Origin: Epiperipatus broadwayi
Lineage: Eukaryota > Onychophora > Udeonychophora > Euonychophora > Peripatidae
Reading direction: 5' to 3'
NCBI GenBank assembly: GCA_028023455.1
Contig: JAQFVV010006550.1
Location: 372,001 to 436,000, forward strand
Length of the DNA: 64,000 nucleotides
Part shown: one piece after another, positions 43,931 through 53,890 of the stretch
Position numbering within the stretch: position 1 is the stretch's first letter
Layout: every line of letters starts with the position of its first letter
The notes under the pieces: model-generated
Told to the model about the DNA's origin: nothing
What the model saw: only the letters and a program-made list of their open reading frames with translations
The model's database searches: none
Translations under genes and position numbers: made by a program

Positions 43931-44099
43931 ACAAGTAACAATTAGCAAGGCTGGAGAGTTGAAGACTTATTTCCTCTGTATTGATTATTCAAACATGGCT
44001 TTATTTTTTGGCCTTAAAAAATTCAATTAATTGTTGCAGGTCAATTGTACAAAAATTAAACGCAAATAATTAAATACATGTATAGTATTTATATTTTAA

Positions 44100-45090
44100 G
44101 CTAGATGTAATTAGAGAGGATTTGAATCCAGACTTTCAGCTCCTTTTAGTCATCTAATCTATCTTATACAACTTATACACATGACCACATATGTGCACGA
44201 AAGATAAATGATCTCCAATATATGTATTTCATGCCGAACCAGTACTCATTAGTTGGTCCATATCATCATCTCTCATACATATATAATAAGGGATAAGTTA
44301 TATTAAGATAGAAAATCTTCAAACTTTAATCGACAAGCTTCAATATTCTCTACTCTCCAATTCTTCAGTCATCCACATCATTGAAAATTTGATGATGGTG
44401 TGTTCTAAGTCCTTGTTTGCCAACTTTTGTTGTGTCATACCCATATATGTAAGCCCTTATTATATATATGTGTGTGTGAGAGAGAGAGATGAGAATATGG
44501 ACAAACTAAGGAGTGCTGGTTCAGCATGAATTATAAATACTGGAGATAATTTATCTTTTTTGCATATATGTGGTCATCTGTATTTGTTATGTAAGATTGA
44601 GTAGATGACTAAAGTGTGCTTAAAATGCGTTTAATTATTACATATTCATCCTGTATTCTTCCTATTCCTCTTCTATGTATTTAAATGGGCTTAAGGTCAT
44701 CTGTATGTGGGACCAGATTGTCTTACATTCAACATGGTTATGACATAACAAAAGTTGACTAATAATTGCTTAGAATATACCATTATCACGTTTTCAATGA
44801 TACTGATGGCTGAAGAGTTGGAAAGTGGAGAAGATTGAACCCTGTCCATTAAAGTTTGAAGATTATGCTAACTTAACATAAATCGAGCCCTTATTATATA
44901 TATGTGTGAGATAATGATCCGGGCCAACTAATGAGTGCTGATTTAGCATGAAATATATATATATATATATTGGAGATCATTCAACTTTTTTGCATGTAAA
45001 TAGTCAAGTGTATTGGTTGTATAAAATGCAGTATATGTCTAAAGGAGCTTGAAAGTCTGGATTTAAATCCCCTCAAATTAAAATTGAAAG
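44100..45090. mobile_element. Family B hammerhead repeat, composite of minus then two plus units
   Basis: The left unit (44100-44450) is minus-strand. Two plus units follow, with ribozymes near 44490-44552 and 44914-44980 whose cleavage positions are 430 bp apart. The outer ends are inverted repeats: GAGGATTTGAATCCAGACTT on the left against GAAAGTCTGGATTTAAATCC near 45055-45075. A (TG)n(AG)n run at about 44468-44490 separates the units. All three ribozymes have G5 of the core changed to A (CTAATGA or CTAAGGA), so the composite looks dead in all copies by the same change. Confidence 0.85.
44208..44266 (-). ncRNA. Hammerhead motif, family B, G5 changed
   Basis: The minus strand has stem I ATGAT/CCAA with TTGG/GATCAT, GAA, ATACATAT and A in place. 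The core reads CTAATGA, so the invariant G5 is lost. Confidence 0.5.
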
Positions 45091-45744
45091 CAGAAAATGA
45101 GGTAAAAATATATAATTTATCTGAATTAATAATAATTTTAGCATATCAGATAAACCGAATAGTAAATATTATAGAAATTAAAAGTTAATTAATTTTTTGA
45201 TGAAAATTACACTTGCTATATTTACAAAAAGAAAAAAACGCAAGTCAATTAAAGCTTCTTAAGAGAATAATAATTGACATCGCTGTCAACAGTTTATTTA
45301 CTTTTATTTAGATTCTATTTTAATATAAATTGAAAAGAAAGTTGTGTTACTGGAAACCTTAAAAATCTATTACTTTTGATAGATTTTGGCATTATGTCTT
45401 AATAAGCTATTATTCGTTTTTTTTTAAAATTTTTTCTTATAAAGTTTGCATGAACGTTATTTTTATTTATATGAACAAAAGAAAAGTTTTCCAGTAAGAA
45501 AATAACTGTTGAATAATAATTTCGCTTATCAGCCTTCAGTTTTATCTCTGAATCAACATGTGTTATATAATGATAGTTTATTTACTCTCTACAAAAGGCA
45601 TTAGGAAGTTCAATCTGAGTGATAGCATGAACTATGACAGTCAAGTTGCGATTATTTATTAAGTACATAGGAAAATACTTTTAGACAAAGGCTTTAAGCT
45701 TTGTCATATGCACTTGGAACATTTATAATAGTCAAATGAGGTCT
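45091..45744. other. AT-rich sequence, no gene recognised
   Basis: No coding or repeat signal was recognised up to the family C copy. The last 60 bp (TTTAGACAAAGGCTTTAAGC, then GGAACATTTATAATAGTCAAA) recur at 47500-47560 as TTTAGAGAAAGGCTCTAACC, then GAACATTTATAATAGTCAAA, so these two places share an ancestral sequence. Confidence 0.5.
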
Positions 45745-45746
45745 TT

Positions 45747-46330
45747 TTTTGTTAAAACAGGCAAAACTCACTATATATATTGCCACACACAACAAGCTTG
45801 AGTAATCAATGGATGCCAGAAGGCTTGGGCATAAAATCCCCATCCAGTGCCTACTCATCCAATATCCCCAGACTAGTTTTTGGCTAATGGCCTTCGTCAG
45901 TGAGGAGCCTTGGATCTGAGAGCACTGCACCTAGAACTTAGGATCTAATGAAACCCTCCAGCAACCTCCTTTTACCTCCATTTAACTACAAAACTATGAG
46001 TCTTAAACTGAAAACACCTTAATGTTTTCAGTCCAATCCTACTAGCTTATGTAGTCATATGTGTCTGAACCCAGTTCAGTATCCATACATTTTGGTGTCT
46101 TTGGTTCTTTAATAACCATAGCCACCACTATCCTATTAGGCAGGATTGCTTTTAAGCCAATAAACATCACATGACCACCATCTCTTATGCTTGTGTAAAA
46201 CTGTTGTTAAAACAAGCAAAACTCACTATATATATTGCCACACACAACAAGCTAGAGTAATCAATGGATGCCAAAAGGCTTGTGCAGAAACTAGTCTGGG
46301 GATATTGGATGAGTAGGCACTAGACACAAG
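45747..46330. mobile_element. Family C hammerhead repeat, full minus unit plus partial second unit
   Basis: A complete minus-strand unit runs from TTAAAACAGGCAAAACTC (45752) to the start of a second minus unit at about 46203 (TTAAAACAAGCAAAACTC). This gives a tandem period of about 450 bp. The second unit is quickly joined to a plus-strand ribozyme half (AGAAACTAGTCTGGGG, near 46286). This copy defines the unit end to end. Confidence 0.85.
45865..45906 (-). ncRNA. Hammerhead motif, family C, G12 changed
   Basis: The minus strand reads TCCTCA, CTGACGA, AGGCCATTAGCCA, AAA (GAA expected), ACTAGT, C, TGGGGA. Stems I, II and III are all formable. G12 is changed to A. Confidence 0.6.
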
Positions 46331-46586
46331 GTAGCAGTTTTACAAAGATAAGGACCATCTTTTCTTTAATCTAAATTTTTCCATTTATATAGGCCTATAT
46401 GAAGTATCTTGATTTGAGAGTATGAAGTTGTTAGTATCTTCATTTTTTAAGACCACTATTTTCTTTACAAATTAACCTTTATAAAATCTTGTGATTTAAA
46501 TGAGTTAATATTATAATCCTTATACTGGAAATGTTATATGTATAGCTCACAAATAAGCTCTTAACAAACTTTGCAGAATATTTCCA

Positions 46587-46626
46587 ACCCCAGACCGGTT
46601 TCTGACACTGGCATCCTCAGTGAGGT
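46587..46626 (-). ncRNA. Type I hammerhead ribozyme, family D, intact core
   Basis: The minus strand reads ACCTCA, CTGAGGA, an 11-nt stem-loop II (TGCCAGTGTCA; outer two pairs kept), GAA, the palindrome ACCGGT, C, TGGGGT. Stem I ACCTCA/TGGGGT pairs over six bases with one G-T. The outermost pair is A-T here and T-A in family C. Confidence 0.7.
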
Positions 46627-47269
46627 GCTAGAATATTCAAGCATTAGATGAAAAATACCAGGACAAGCCCAGAACTTTATCTAATGTATAACTAGTAAGT
46701 AGAAAATCTGAAATTTTCAGACATCCATGTTTTTCAATCCAGCTACCTAACTTAAATAGCCATATGGGACTGAACTAAGTTCAGATACATCATATATTAA
46801 TAGCTTTAGCAATATAAAATCACCAAAACCTTAATAGCAAAAAATAAAATTGGAATTTAAAAAAAATTCCAAGTCAGATGTCACACAACCTAATTTAATA
46901 AGCTTGTATTACAAATGTTATATATAGAGCTTGCAAGCAAGCTCTTAACAAGTTTTGCAAAATATCCCCAATCCCAGACTAGTTTTTGCTACTGGCATAC
47001 TCAGTAAATTAGGTCATGTGACATCTGACTTGGATTTTTTGTAATTTTATTTTTTGCTACTAAGGATTTACTGATTTTATATTGCTAAAGCTATTAATAT
47101 ATGGAGTACCTGAACTTAGTTCAGTCCCATATAGCTATTTAAGTTAGATAGCTGGATTGGAAGACATATGGATGTCTGAAATTTTCATATTTTCTACTTA
47201 ATAGTTATACAATAGATAAAGTGCCAGGCTTGTCCTGGTGTTTTAAATCTAATACTCGAATATCTTAAC

Positions 47270-47309
47270 ACCTCACTGAGGATGCCAGTAGCAGAAACCG
47301 GTCTAGGGT
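47270..47309 (+). ncRNA. Type I hammerhead ribozyme, family D, intact core
   Basis: Reads ACCTCA, CTGAGGA, TGCCAGTAGCA (TGC pairs with GCA directly against the core, loop CAGTA), GAA, the palindrome ACCGGT, C, TAGGGT. Stem II is perfect. Stem I has one A-C mismatch. All invariant bases are present. Predicted cleavage follows 47303. Confidence 0.75.
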
Positions 47310-47591
47310 TGGGGATGTTCTGCAAAACTTGTTAAGAGCTTATTTGTGAGCTCTATAAATAACATTTGCAATACAAGCTTATTAAATTATGTCATGTGAC
47401 ATCTGACTTGATTTTTTTTCCAATTATACTTGAAATGTATAAACTTGTGTTATGTCATGATTACTTAATAAGTGCATGCAAAGTATATAAATACTTTTAG
47501 AGAAAGGCTCTAACCTTTATCATATACACCATGAACATTTATAATAGTCAAACCATGTCCTTTTTTAAATATGATAAAGGTAAAAACCATT

Positions 47592-48103
47592 CCCTAAAAC
47601 AGGGGTGGGCAAATAGCGGCCTGAGGGCCACATGCAGCCTGCTAAGAGTTTTTGTGCAGCCCTCCAAGACAATCAGAAAAATCCACCTTGGACTGAGATT
47701 TCCTTCCTGTTGCATACCCGAATATTCATCTCATATTTTCCACTAGAATGGCCACATCAATATACATGCGCAGTGTAGATACGATGTGCAGTGCTTTTCC
47801 AGTTGATCTGATTAATTTCAATTTTGTATTTGCATTAGCAAATATATATATTTCCAACTTTTGGGAAACCATGAATGCTCCAAAAAAATGTAAAATTGGT
47901 AATGAATGTCATGTGTTTAATGAAGAATGGACAAACAAATATTTCTTTGGTAATACATGGAATAAAGCAGTGTGTTTATTGTGTCATGATATAAAGATGC
48001 GGCCCTTCGTTAACCTTTGCTTCCACAAAGTGGCCCCTGATGCGGCCCTCCACCAACCTATGTGGCCCCCGAGCCAAAACAATTGCCCACCCCTGCCCTA
48101 AAA
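47592..48103 (+). mobile_element. Nonautonomous hAT transposon with 8-bp target-site duplications
   Basis: The element occupies 47600-48095 (496 bp). The identical 8-bp CCCTAAAA flanks it at 47592-47599 and 48096-48103; eight base pairs is the hAT duplication length. The terminal inverted repeats start CAGGGGTGGGCAA (13 bp perfect), and GC-rich similarity continues inward (GGCC-GGGCCACAT). The internal part keeps only the beginning of a transposase gene, so the element is an internally deleted derivative that would need a partner transposase. Perfect flanks and an open internal frame suggest a fairly young insertion. Confidence 0.9.
47748..48101 (+). pseudogene. Truncated hAT transposase, BED-finger start
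   Basis: An open frame of 117 codons lies inside the hAT element. The meaningful start is probably the Met at 47871 (residue 42). From there MNAPKKCKIGNECHVFNEEW and TNKYFF, then AVCLLCHD, match the start of hAT transposases related to the ZBED5/GTF2IRD2/EPM2AIP1 group: 'KRK.D.ECR.FQEEWT.KYFF' followed by the first Cys pair of a BED zinc finger, used for DNA binding. After the Cys-x2-Cys pair the frame runs into the 3' terminal repeat (residues about 82-117), so the finger's His/Cys half, the RNase H-like DDE core and the dimerisation domain are all deleted. It cannot be an active transposase. Residues 1-41 look like untranslated DNA read by chance. Confidence 0.75.
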
Positions 48104-48664
48104 GAATAATGATAGAAGTACTTTGTACATTTGCACTTTTTTATGTCCACTTAAAAATGGTCATGTGAGTAACAACAGACCACTACTACCTACAGTCAGA
48201 ATTATTTCAATAATTTCTGTAGCAGGTTTGACAATTTAAACAAAATCTAATGTTAACACTTTGTTCTGTTACAGAAATGGTGAATAACTTAACTATGTTA
48301 TTATATAACTCAAGCACTGATACAGTTAGGGTACTGAAGAAACTTTGGTTAGAAAACTGGTCACCTTTTTATTGAGATACAATGTAGATCTGAATTTTAT
48401 CAGGATAAACCTTTCAAAAAAATTTCTGATTCCCATCAGGCTTTGCTTTTGTTTTGTTTAACTATCCAGAAAACATTAACCTAGCTAAAAGATATTGCTT
48501 TGGTGAGTGATTGGTTAATGAGAAGGCAAAAAAAATATGCAAAAGCTCAAAATATCATTATGTAATAGTTGACAAGTCTGACAATACATTATCTTATTCT
48601 GTATGGAGGTGAAAATGAAGAGCTTTTAGCCACTGAATTACTTAATAGCTCTTTTGCTATTACC

Positions 48665-49775
48665 AAGAGTAATAATAGCACCATATGTTCCATACAGTAG
48701 TGCCACCAAGTGCAAATTTTTGAAGTCAATGAATGCAGGAATGTTTGTGCACAAAATCCCTATCTTATGCCTACTTGACCAACATCCCCAGACTAGTTTC
48801 TAGCTTATGAATTTCAGCAGTGATTAGCCATGGATTTGACAGCACTGCATCTAGATCTTAGGATCTAATATAACCCTCCAGCACCACCTTTTACCTATTT
48901 GGCTAACTATAAAGTTAGGAACCCAAGATGAAAGCACCATAATATTTCCAACGCAAGCTCATTTACTTGTATAGTTGTATAGATCTGAACTCAGTTCAGC
49001 ATCTATACATTTTGGATTCATTGGTTTTTCAAAACCCCTAGTCACCATTATTCTATGAGCAGAATAGGTATAAAACCATCAAACATCACATGATCAGATG
49101 CTGTTAATAAGAGTACCAAACACTCCATACAACAGTGCCACAAAGTGCAAGCTTTTGTAATCAATGGATTTGATGATTTGTGCGTAACATTCCAATCTAG
49201 TGCTTGCTCATCCAACATCCCCAACTTAGTTTCTTGCTTGTGGCTTTTATCACTGAGGATCCTTAGATTTGATACTCTTATTAAGGGTATGTGTAAGAAT
49301 AATAAGAGTAATCATGTGATGTTTGATGGTTTTAAATAAATCCTGCCCTATGATAATGGTGATAGTGTTTTTTGAAAAACCAAAGACAACAAAATGGAGA
49401 GATGCTAAACTGAGTTCAGATCTATATGATTATAGGGGCAAATGAGCTTGGGTTGGAAAACTTATGGTGTTTTCACCTTGGGCTCAGCTTTATAATTACC
49501 CAAATAAATAAAAGGTGGCTGCTGGAGAGTTGCATTAGATTCTAAGATCTAGGTGCAGAGCTCTCAAATTCAAGGCTTTTCACTGATGAAAGCCACAAGC
49601 TAAAAACTAGTCTGGGGATATTGAATAAGTAGTCACTATATAGGGATGTTATATACTAACCTTCCTGCATCCACAGATTATAAAACTTGCTCTTGGTGGC
49701 CCTAAAGTATGGACTGTTGGGTACTCATATTAAGAATATGTGTAAACATATGAAATAGTAATCATATAATATTTT
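48665..49775. mobile_element. Family C hammerhead repeat, composite of two minus units and one plus unit
   Basis: The minus units start at about 48665 (CCATACAGTAGTGCCACC) and 49110 (CTCCATACAACAGTGCCAC). Their ribozyme cleavage positions (48791 and 49224) are 433 bp apart. At about 49265 the orientation switches to a plus unit with a ribozyme at 49577-49618 and a 3' end near 49730-49775. The minus ribozymes are degenerate (CTGCTGA in the first; the CTGATGA box altered in the second). Confidence 0.85.
49577..49618 (+). ncRNA. Hammerhead motif, family C, G12 changed
   Basis: Reads TTTTCA, CTGATGA, AAGCCACAAGCTA, AAA (GAA expected), ACTAGT, C, TGGGGA. Stem I relies on three G-T pairs. Loss of G12 should inactivate it. 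Confidence 0.5.
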
Positions 49776-50380
49776 ACTCTTATTGAGGTCACAAGTTATT
49801 TTCATTTTAACAATACCCTTTAAATATTTCATTGTCTTATCTTATGTCAATGCAGACCATACAATGTTTTAATTACTTATGTCTTGGTATTTTTGTTATA
49901 AAAAGTTTTGTGAAATGAGATTAGTAAGAGAAGGACAGTCATCTATGCATAAGTACTGACATGGTAAAAATGTTTAAGATTTTCTCTGCTTGTGTAAGAA
50001 AGTGTACAAGAAAAAGATATGTGTAAAATCTTGATTGGAACATTTATCTCAAGTGGAAATTTTTTATAAAGTGCTTCCAGACAATCGTCCATGATATTGG
50101 AATTGAATAACTATTGATATGTAAGTTCAGTTAATTTAGAACTTGGCATGGGTATCCACATTGATTACCAGAGAAAGAGAATTAATGAATAAATATTTCT
50201 CAGACATTAACTGGAATATAGTGATAAGAATGAAGATGAAATACCCAGTGTTGATAAATAAAACAGCGGTATTATGATATTATGTTTTATTACGATTAGA
50301 TTGGCATAATTAATATTAGAAATTTTTATCATTTTTTGGTGAATCTTTTGAATTGTTTTCACTATGCATGTTCTCAGAAA
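49776..50380. other. AT-rich sequence, no gene recognised
   Basis: No element was identified. Confidence 0.4.
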
Positions 50381-50584
50381 CTAATTATAAATTTCCCCAT
50401 TAAAAGGATTCCAGAAAATATGATAAAAAGAACTAGAAGAAGAAAAAAGTTTAGACATGATCTTGAAGAAAGTGATAGTTATAGGTATTTGAAAAGGAAG
50501 GAAAATCAAAGAAATATTGAAGAATGTTGCCCTGCTTTGCATGTTAATAACAAATATGTCATAATACTAATATATTTACTCTGA
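50381..50584 (+). pseudogene. possible LINE C-terminal tail
   Basis: Within an open frame (50336-50584) the stretch KRTRRRKKFRHDLEESDSYR, followed by YLKRKEN, resembles the basic tail of some non-LTR retrotransposon proteins ('RRGRRRKQLLDDLKE...Y..LKEE'). No RT motif is visible upstream and the match is only about 30 residues, so chance is possible. Confidence 0.35.
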
Positions 50585-50879
50585 TTTTATCATAAGATAA
50601 ATGAAGACATTTTATGAAGAACATTCAGACAAACAATTACTCTTTAAATCAAATTATTTTATTTTATTAAAATAGGCAAAACTATTTTATACGGTTGATG
50701 ATTCATTCTCTATTAATGATATTCTGCTTTACTGAGATTGAGAGGAAAAACTTTATCAGTCATAATTATGATACCTGATTTAGAATAATTAGTTATAGTA
50801 TTTATAAAACATTCATTATACAATAGGTTTATCATATATATTAAAGGTAAAGAAACTATATTCATCAATAGTAAGGAGA

Positions 50880-51160
50880 AAATTGAAAACATTATTTTTT
50901 TTCATCTGGGACTCATAGCTTTATATTATCTAAATAGGTATGATGTGAAGATGTTTACATTTGATCCAAAGTTGTAGGTTTAGAGCTTTAAGATCCAAAG
51001 TTTTTCACTGAGGAAAGCCACATGATAAAAACTATTCTGAGGATCTTGGATCAGAAGTAACTAGATAGAGATTTTATGCCAAATCTTCTAGAATTTACTG
51101 AATATTATGGCTTGTTCTGGGTGGCACTTCTGTATGGAGACTCACACTGTTTTAAACTGC
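50880..51160 (+). mobile_element. Family C hammerhead repeat, single plus 3' half
   Basis: Contains TTTTTTTTCATCTGGGACTC, TAAATAGGTATGATGTG, AGATCCAAAG-TTTTTCACTGAGG, the degraded ribozyme (about 51002-51052, with AAA in place of GAA and a changed stem III), and GGGTGGCACTTCTGTATGGAG. It ends CACTGTTTTAA at about 51156, the same 3' end as other C copies. Confidence 0.75.
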
Positions 51161-52177
51161 ACTTGTTGAGTTAAATTTTCTAATTTTATTCCATTGTTAT
51201 GTGTACTTTCAAATATGGAAATAAATAGTAAGAAAAGAAAATGCTTATTCTAAAAGTTTATTGTTTGGAATCTATAATATTAATAAATTAGATTTGAAAT
51301 TAAATTGCGAATGAAACTAACTAAAGTCCCACCTTCTTTAAAGGTTATTGATAATGAGAGATATGTCTCTTTCATGAATAATAAATTTATATCTAATCCC
51401 ATAATTTCTTGAGGCTAAATTGATTCAAGGATAAATTGATGATATGGTGAATAAAAGGTGCAGTAGTTTGTACAACAGTCATTCATAGCGAAAAACAACA
51501 TAAATGATTGGTTGTTTTCGTATTCCGAAGAATATAAAGTTTCAATCCATATTAGGTCTAACATAATTTAAAATAAATATTCTCTTTTAAAAATGATGAA
51601 TAATATGATAATAAATTTTTTAAAAATATTCCTGCTAAGGTAAATGATTTTAATGCATCACCTGTAACAGAATTCTTTGTTTCATGCATGGAAAGATTAT
51701 CTAAAAAGAATAATAGATACATTACTTTTTTTTTTTTTTTTTTACAAAAAAAAAATAAGTTTTGAGTATGCTAATAGAAATACTGCTATGGTAATAATAT
51801 TCAATCATATTTTTAAAACCATTGCACCAAAATGAACATTTTAAAAATTGTTTGTTATAAAATTAAATCCAGATTTGCTTAAAGATCAGATAATCAATCA
51901 TTTAAAAGAAAAAAATAGAGACATTATTATATTACAATCTGAAATTTAAAACTTTGATATACTCACCTCATATTTTAGTTTCAGGTCAATACTCTGATGA
52001 TGTTTATAAATCTGATTACTAGTCGGATGCAGTCACTTATTTACAAAGATGTAAGTCATATTAAAGTTTAGAAATCTGGTCACTAAGTAACGCAGTAACA
52101 TTTATGTAATAGTATTAATGCTAAAACTGTTATTGACAAAATCAGAAATGGCGTTAATGCCGATTTGGCAATATCAG
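51161..52177. other. AT-rich sequence, no gene recognised
   Basis: Includes T and A homopolymer runs at about 51727-51757. Weakly protein-like reading around 51430-51700 has no recognisable motif. Confidence 0.4.
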
Positions 52178-52301
52178 ATAATACTTTTTTTTGTGTGTGT
52201 GTCAAAGCATCAGCCGGAAAGCGAACCCGTGAAACCGGAACAACTGCTTGTAAGGCTACTGTGCTGACCACTCGGCCACCAACGCTTCACATAATACTTT
52301 T
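52178..52301 (-). mobile_element. tRNA-derived SINE with 11-bp target-site duplication
   Basis: The identical ATAATACTTTT lies at 52178-52188 and 52291-52301. Between them the minus strand reads as a tRNA-like head: A box TGGCCGAGTGG (52268-52278 on +), then the B box GGGTTCGCTTTCC (52216-52228 on +). The A- to B-box spacing is large enough for an extra arm, as in Leu/Ser tRNAs. The two ends (GCGTTGG and GATGC) can still pair partly as an acceptor stem. It finishes TTTGACACACACA plus an A run, the usual SINE tail. This is the clearest and apparently youngest of the four SINE copies. Confidence 0.88.
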
Positions 52302-53200
52302 AATGCTATGCTGCATGATAATTTTAAAAGGTGAAGAATTTGTTAGTGATTTGATTGAGTTAAATAATTCAACTGTTATTATAATGAAATTTAGCACACT
52401 TATTGACTTCTCTCATTCATTTGAATTGTAACTTTTAATAGATTATACTGAAATCATTTACATTGATTAATATCAAATGTCAGGAACCTCCAGTCAAAGG
52501 TGACTACGTTTTTTAAAGAAAGTTAACAGGAAATCGTTAAATAAATTTTTCAACAGAATTATGGTTGGACAATGAGCATCTGTATTTGATGATAGTGTAA
52601 TAGTACATTTGCCACAATAGATGAGTTTGAACCCAGAGCCAAAGTTATATAATGATATGTATGATATATCTTGATTCAAATAAATATGAAAATTAAATGG
52701 TTAATAAAATTCAAATAAATAAAAAAATTAAATTCAAATGGATAATAATATTATTCAATGCGATGATGATGATTTATAACTTACTCCCAAAAGTATTTTA
52801 TTTGTTTTTTAGTTTCATTAAAAATGAAACTCAAAGGTGCCAAATCTTCTAAAAAGAAAGTTTACTCCTAGAAAACTATTAAAGGAATAATCATCATCAA
52901 ATACAAATTATCACCACCATCCCTGGATTCTGCCCAGGGGATTGCACAATTTATAAGCCTGTGGATATTAACTAGCATATGCTTGTTAAATACATAATCT
53001 TTGGATTGATTTACAAACACAAACTAAATGGATTAGTAAAAAAATAACATAATTTATTAACAATGACTAACTAAATCTGTTGCATATATAATCACAACTT
53101 TAAATACATATACTAAATAATAAATATCATAGTAATAAAATATAATTTTAATTTAAGTTTAGGTTTAAGATCTTATAGTATTTCTAATGATAAGATCTTG
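52302..53200. other. AT-rich sequence, no gene recognised
   Basis: A short hairpin at about 52804-52832 (AGTTTCATT-AAATGAAACT) is the only structure noted. Confidence 0.4.
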
Positions 53201-53224
53201 CTACATTAAATATTGTAATAGTGA

Positions 53225-53890
53225 TATTAGCGTTAAGCCAATGCACATGTGCTTTAAAGATAAATTATAAATGAATACTCTCATTTTTTCCAGACATGAG
53301 ATATAGTATTTTACAAAGAATGGAATGAATCCACCGATTCTGTCAACCCAAACATTTATATATGGGCAAATCTTAAGCATATGAAAATGAGAGCATGAAG
53401 GTGTTAAGCAATCACTTTAAATTATGCTCTCATTTCCATATGCTTAAGATTTGCCCATACATAAATGTTTGGGTCAAAAGAATGGCCTGGATTCATTTCA
53501 TTCTTTTTAAAATACTATATCTCATGTCTGGAAAAAGTGAGAGTATTCATTTATAATTTATCTTTAAAGCACATGTGCATAGCATTATATAAAATAATAT
53601 CTCATTATATATGTTTAATTTCAATTAAAGAATGATGCATCATAAATTGTAAAGATTTTGCAGGCATCATTTGTTCAAACATAACAAATGTAATTTAAAG
53701 TGATTGCTTAACACCTTCATGCTCTCATTTCCATACGCTTAAGATTTGCCCATATATAAATGTTTGGGTCAAAAGAATGGGTGGATTTATTCCATTCTTT
53801 CTAAAATACTATATCTCATATCTAGAAAAAGTGAGAGTATTCATTTATAATTTATTTTTAAAGTGCATGTGCATTAGCTTAATCACTAAT
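53225..53890. repeat. Repeat family F: foldback pair plus a third direct copy
   Basis: The left arm (about 53240-53410: GCACATGTGCTTTAAAGATA, ACTCTCATTTTTTCCAGACA, AACATTTATATATGGGCAAA) is inverted at about 53425-53575. A third copy in the second orientation follows at about 53695-53875, shifted by about 290 bp. So the arrangement is again minus then two plus units, as in families B, C and D, but I found no hammerhead core in F. A diverged single copy lies at 30515. Confidence 0.8.

Larger units (their letters stand above)
46530..47420. mobile_element. Family D hammerhead repeat, composite of two minus units and one plus unit
   Basis: Minus-strand ribozyme positions at 46587-46626 and about 46965-47005 lie 384 bp apart, giving the unit length. 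At about 47010 orientation switches to a plus unit that carries the ribozyme at 47270-47309 and ends in GACATCTGACTTGATTTTTT near 47415. Shared words include CAAGCTTATTAAATTA-GTCATGTGACATCTGACTTGA at both ends. The architecture is the same as in family C although the sequences differ. Confidence 0.9.
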
